64,000 nt of DNA from Argopecten irradians (lineage: Eukaryota > Mollusca > Bivalvia > Pectinida > Pectinidae). The notes under the pieces are model-generated. The model made no database searches and was not told the origin of the DNA. It saw nothing but the letters and a program-made list of their open reading frames with translations. Shown in pieces: positions 45,601 through 64,000 of the stretch (the stretch's first letter is position 1; every line of letters starts with the position of its first letter). The DNA is taken from NCBI RefSeq assembly GCF_041381155.1, contig NC_091134.1, positions 13,828,008-13,892,007 of the forward strand, written 5' to 3'. A program made the position numbers and the translations under genes.

Positions 45601-45843
45601 GGTGCTTAAAACTGTTTAATTGGGAGGAAACGAGTGCATAAGAAATCCTACCAAGTGTCAATTAAAATGTCAAGCTGACACCGACAACCGTCGACATCAG
45701 ACAGACGGGATCGTCTGCAGTGATCTGGGTCTGTCTGTGTCTGCGATTCGCAGCTATAAAAAAAAATCGGGAATTGCTTACATCGAGAAAAAACACACAA
45801 AAATGACAACCTCTGTATTTTTACCTGAATATGTCGAAGACAT
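39606..45843 (-). CDS. prion-like/RGG protein with four U1-type C2H2 zinc fingers (ZNF346/ZNF385-like)
   Basis: Five coding exons join in phase to 901 aa: 45825-45843, 41323-43403, 40905-41071, 40327-40496, 39606-39874, all GT-AG. The first exon encodes only MSSTYS plus one base. It is the weakest call, chosen because it supplies an ATG in the right phase. Residues 7-390 are rich in Tyr, Ser, Asn, Gln and Gly, with 24-residue repeats near the N-terminus. About 385-500 is Arg/Gly-rich (RGG type). A Lys/Ser/Glu-rich spacer follows, then fingers of form C-x2-C-x12-H-x5-H at 615-637, 711-733, 763-785 and 860-882. Such fingers bind double-stranded or structured RNA in the JAZ/ZNF385 and U1C-like families. 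A nuclear RNA-binding, condensate-forming protein is therefore likely by inference. No DZF domain is present, so it is not ZFR. Confidence 0.88.
43053..43320 (-). repeat. 72-bp coding tandem repeat (24 residues, about four units)
   Basis: Within the large exon of the zinc-finger gene, the unit VVSSAGQTPTGSYSNDTTGN followed by YHTS recurs about four times, near residues 30-125. DNA identity between neighbouring units is very high (for example TATGGTAATTCCCTGTGG), implying recent expansion. The frame is preserved. Confidence 0.9.
43745..43960 (+). repeat. interspersed repeat family A, copy 2 (in intron 1 of the zinc-finger gene)
   Basis: TTAGAGTTATCTGCATTTTT, GGGTAGGTATTGATTGTGAC, GTCATGTGTTTGTGAG and TTTTCAGAGAAAACAATG match the 9230-9850 copy in order. 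A TGACGTCA-like core (GTGACGTCATG) is present. Confidence 0.5.
44419..44837 (+). mobile_element. TG...CA-ended inserted element with CATG target duplication
   Basis: A 419-bp insert begins TGTAACGGAGCAGCC and ends TTGCCCTGTTACA, with CATG directly repeated on both sides (44415-44418, 44838-44841). An internal CGCCCTGTTACA ends at 44576, so 44419-44576 alone looks like a 158-bp LTR-type unit (TGTAAC...GTTACA). It is followed by TTTGGTGCTTTAGACC, which could be a primer-binding-like site. It may be a miniature LTR element (TRIM/solo-LTR type) fused to a tRNA-like segment, or a TIR element. The class is unresolved. Confidence 0.6.
44752..44805 (+). other. tRNA-like segment with A and B boxes
   Basis: TAGCTCAGTCGG (44752-44763) matches the pol III A box exactly. 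GATTCGAACCC (44795-44805) matches the B box closely. The D-arm pairs, but the anticodon loop is six bases and the acceptor arms do not pair. It is therefore tRNA-derived, part of the surrounding mobile element, rather than a working tRNA gene. Confidence 0.6.
45165..45483. mobile_element. Mutator-like MITE with 9-bp target duplication
   Basis: A 319-bp element opens CATCCTCGATACTCCAGGG and closes CTGGAATATCGAGGATG. The inverted ends are about 100 bp with mismatches, sharing GATCACTTACGATCTCTACA and CCTGGACTATCTC. GCCCAGAAC stands directly on both sides (45156-45164 and 45484-45492), a 9-bp duplication as in Mutator-like elements. It lies in intron 1 of the zinc-finger gene, about 340 bp from exon 1. 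Confidence 0.8.
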
Positions 45844-47650
45844 TGAGTTTGTCAATTGTGCAGTAAATTCCTTTACATGGAGTGAGTAAAAAGTAACTAT
45901 ATTTCTTTGACGTCTGCCGACAGTTCACCTTTCTCTGTTCGCCATGCTAATGCTGAGTGAGGATGCAAAATTCGACACTAAAAATTAGTTCCAGTATGTT
46001 TGATTGTATTTCATATGTTTGACGAGAAACTATGGCGTAATTGATTACAAAACGACATATGAATTTTCGATTTATTGTAATAAGGAAATATGATACAATA
46101 AATTTGTCTATAAGTACCTAAATTATACAACAATTTCAGGAACAAAATATTACAGGGCATAAATTCCATATACACTTTAGGGAATGGACTCACCCAAACC
46201 TCAAAGCTTCTTTTTAACGATTTTATTTGCTACAATTAGATATTTTAACTTTTTCAAAATCAGAGGTAAATCAAATTTTAAATGTTTACAAAATGCATTA
46301 TCCAATGATTATCCATCCCATACATTTGAGGATCTAATGCTAGGTACGGCAGCCTAAACATGCCAAATCGTCCCGGTTACAGCAAGCAGTTTCAGTACAT
46401 GAAACGTAATTCGTTAATTTTATTCTTTTAGGAAGAATACAGAAATTGATTAATTATGGTTCTGGATTTTCCTGGGATCAACAGGCAGAGACGCCATGAA
46501 TCATTATATGTACGTGCGTAATGGAAATGAAAAGTGAAGGTTGACAGGTATAGGGGAGATAACTCTTACGCGCGATAATGTGGATGGTCTTTTGGCGCCA
46601 CTGGGCCACCGTAGATATATGAAGACTCGTCACTTCCGTGTTTTGAACAAAACAACTTCGAGGTTGTTTGTATGAATTTTGTTTAGAAAAACAACCAGGA
46701 TGGGTCATTTGGTGTGTGTCACATGTATCAAATCGATATATTGGTGAAGTTTATGGTAAAAATTGGAAGATTTTCTACAGAAAATGTAGGTAAGAAGCTG
46801 AACAAGTTATTCTGAAACGAGAAAATAATTTTCTCTATCAGCTGATAGCAGTTTTCTTGGAACAACACGTGTAAATTATCGAATAAATAAGTACCAGATT
46901 TTGTATCGTTACCATGTGTATACCCATATGTTTGTTTGGTTAGATAAGTAGACAATTTTCGTCACATAATTGCCGAACAATAAAATGGTGAAACATATAA
47001 TTCTGTGAAAATAATGGGTTTTTTATTGATAAACACATGTAATTGTGAACGTGGTTTGATGATCCACATAGCTATAGACAAATACATCAATCGTTTGAAC
47101 AGCTTTATAACATATTTTTTGTGTAACTATAGTTAATTTTCCAAGAAGCACATGGATGCATACCCTTGATCGATACTCCAGGCAGTGGTTACTTTAATCA
47201 CTGAAGTTATAGATTCAACACCCCAACTATCTCACATATATATAGAAAACCTGAAGGCTGTTCAGGAGATAAAAACTGATCACAACTGTATATTTAATTT
47301 GTACTAGTGATTAACTAGCTGGACTACTAAAATTTTGGAGTTTACTTATCTAAATGAATTTGACTTACAGCGAAAAAATTAATGTCACAGACTGGAGAAG
47401 CAGTTTTGACTTTGTTTTAACAAATTAAACTAAAAGCATAATATCACACAAACTGCATGTCTAGACCAGATATATAAAATGTATATATTATTATTATGTA
47501 TTTAGCTTGAGAGATTTTAAGATTTAGCTCCCAGTATTGTAGCTGCAGCTAGTGAATGCGGAGCTCGAGCTGATCAAGTTGTTTTGTTTTACATTTAATT
47601 AATGTTTAGATGTACACATGAACATATATATATATTTTTATATATTTCAG
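45844..47650. promoter_or_regulatory. divergent intergenic region between the zinc-finger gene and PIK3CA
   Basis: The two coding starts lie 1.87 kb apart and point away from each other, so promoters and non-coding first exons of both should be here. A less AT-rich patch at about 46550-46640 (TTACGCGCGATAATG, TTTTGGCGCCACTGGGCCAC) is the best candidate for a promoter or 5' exon. A degraded TIR fragment related to the 45165 MITE lies near 47165-47200 (TTGATCGATACTCCAGG). No TATA box is decisive. Confidence 0.35.
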
Positions 47651-47712
47651 CCAACATACATATATACTGATTGAGTTGAGCTCAGACGAAATATTATAAA
47701 AGATTAGACACC
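47651..47712 (+). other. 5' UTR part of PIK3CA first coding exon
   Basis: A polypyrimidine/AG acceptor (TATATATTTCAG) ends at 47650, and 62 nt follow before the ATG in context GACACCATGC. An upstream non-coding exon is therefore likely. Confidence 0.5.
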
Positions 47713-62354
<14,642 letters not shown>

Positions 62355-62686
62355 TACGACAAGGAATCTTTTGAAGAAAAGAAACAGCTGCCAAGTGTGA
62401 TTTCTAGTGAGATTGGTGTGATGAGCACAACGCCTAATGGACATTGTTGAGAAACAGAATGTCCAGAATATGGGAAGTAGATGGTCAAATGTGTGAGTGA
62501 CAGATAGAATGAAAAAATATTGGACTTGGATAATTAACCATTGCTTGTACAATACACTTATGAACTTTGTGTTATCAGATTTTCTATGATCTTGTGACCA
62601 AAAAAAATAAGTCTGATCCAAGTGAAAATAAGAGATGAGTGTATTCGTGTGTAAGTAACTAATTAGAATTTGATGTAATAAGATAA

Positions 62687-62692
62687 AATAAA
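62687..62692 (+). promoter_or_regulatory. polyadenylation signal of PIK3CA
   Basis: AATAAA, 333 nt after the PIK3CA stop codon. It is the first perfect signal downstream. Confidence 0.5.
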
Positions 62693-64000
62693 AAGATTAA
62701 CAAACTGACTGAAGAGATTAAATGTAACAGGTCTGGGTTTAATTTTTGTTTCAGATAACTTTCCGACATTAGCCCTGCAGGCTATACAAATTCAGTAAAC
62801 ACTGATAAATCTCTTTCCTTTAGTCATTCATTTTCACTTATTAACCTCCAACACATTTGGTTTATTTGCCTTTTACAGATTTCATACAGAGACTTTAAAA
62901 TTGAGCCAATGTATTTGTTGTGATTGCTTTGTGTACGTATTGTATTGTTGTGATTGTTTGTTGAGATTTTTTGTCCAATATTCCGTTGTATGGTTTAAAA
63001 TCATACCTTTATACAAATGCGTTTTTACCTTTTCATTTGTATGCTTGAAGCTAAAGTTATGCAATATTAGTCTAAGCATATGAAACATAAATTAAAGATT
63101 GCAGGTGTCCTTCCGTTTTAGTCCATAATCAAAATAAAACAGATCAATGCAATGAAGATCTGACATTCACATGCACACAAATACTGTAAGAAAACTGCAA
63201 TTGGAGTGTTCAGTACGCCGTTGGTGGTATATTTAACGTATTTTGAACATACATAGTCATTATCTATATTAAGATAATTTAAACGAACATCATTGGAAAT
63301 ATTTATGTCAATAATTATCACTAGTTTTACTACACCGGTCATTATAGCTAAACTGTAACAGAAAAATAGATTTCAAGCTCAGAATGAACATACTGTATAT
63401 ATATGTAGCCATAGTAACTAAATTAAAAATGTGTCCAGTTAACAAATGAAAGTGAATTAAGTTCCCTATATGGTACATCTTTCTCTCCACCTAACAACTT
63501 GTCTTCCTTTACTTTTAGCAATATAATTTATGTAATTAGCCAAGTTGTTAATAATCAGGTTTCCATTTCAACATTTAATCGCTCAGTCATGTGCCTTTGG
63601 CCGAAATAGTCCAGTTTCAGATGCATGTCGTTAGCAGGAGACTTTCTTTCTCGGCCATGGTATTAAAGCTATAATGCAATTTCTCAGATATTTTAGGATT
63701 CATTTTAATTAGATTAGCTATTTTGATATTATGCTGAAATTATTGTTTTGTAGCAAATGACCTTGGCAACTTTGTATGACCTTTGACCCTCTCTCTGGTC
63801 CTTGATTTTTGAAATGTTGACCTCTGACCCTCTTCGAATTCCCGGTGCTTGACATTGGAAGTGTGTATAACCTCTGTCCCTCTCTGTAGCTATTTTATTT
63901 TACATCACGATCATCTTGTGCTAAACTTCCAAGAAAATCAATCAAATAATGATACCAGGTTCAATATGTTTGGGACCAAAGCTGTTTTAAATCACAATGA
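62693..64000. other. gene-free stretch downstream of PIK3CA
   Basis: AT-rich, possibly including longer 3' UTR. About 63770-63890 repeats a CTCTGACCCTCTC-like phrase three times, and contains TGACCTTTGACC. No gene was seen to the window end. Confidence 0.45.

Noticed and set aside
45620..45889. Plus-strand 89-aa ORF
   Set aside because: No motif, and it overlaps the proposed minus-strand exon 1 of the zinc-finger gene, which fits in phase with its neighbour.

Overview
The window reads as a eukaryotic, AT-rich metazoan nuclear genome, most likely a bivalve mollusc. The grounds are spliced genes with GT-AG introns, abundant MITE-like and tRNA-derived repeats (one with the layout common in molluscs), LINE remnants, and a tandem group of B-box genes of the kind expanded in bivalves. 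The species is not identifiable by eye.

Layout. (1) 0-6.3 kb is gene-poor and holds a 1.2-kb PIF/Harbinger-like MITE and one tRNA-derived SINE. (2) 6.4-30.2 kb is a cluster of intronless paralogues encoding RING-less B-box proteins: B-box2 zinc finger, coiled coil, a conserved IDIYDSDIEPY-type motif, an acidic variable linker and a C-terminal beta-propeller-like domain. Four intact copies lie on the plus strand (6407-8410, 11860-13353, 17529-19019, 20636-22147). Facing them on the minus strand are one copy with a 2-nt frameshift (25410-26880), one clear pseudogene (27436-28089) and two relics (29640-29743, 29918-30215). Two LINE fragments, a 45-bp array and a 155-bp satellite-bearing element sit between the plus-strand genes and the minus-strand arm. 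(3) 30.2-39.6 kb has no gene I can support, but carries tandem duplications, a GTCAGT-type minisatellite and the second copy of a TTAA-flanked MITE. (4) 39.6-45.8 kb, minus strand, is a five-exon gene for a 901-aa protein with a Tyr/Ser/Asn-rich prion-like region, an RGG region and four U1-type C2H2 fingers (ZNF346/ZNF385-like). (5) 47.7-62.4 kb, plus strand, is a complete class IA PI3-kinase catalytic subunit (PIK3CA-like). I assembled 20 coding exons with consistent phases, giving 1049 aa.

The zinc-finger and PI3K genes are divergently transcribed from a shared interval of about 1.9 kb. The B-box cluster looks like a fast-evolving birth-and-death family: conserved ends, variable linkers, and decay concentrated in the minus-strand arm. 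Inside PIK3CA, two exon edges (3' end of exon 3, 5' end of exon 18) have been tandemly duplicated together with splice signals. No prokaryotic features, CRISPR arrays or intact tRNA genes were found.
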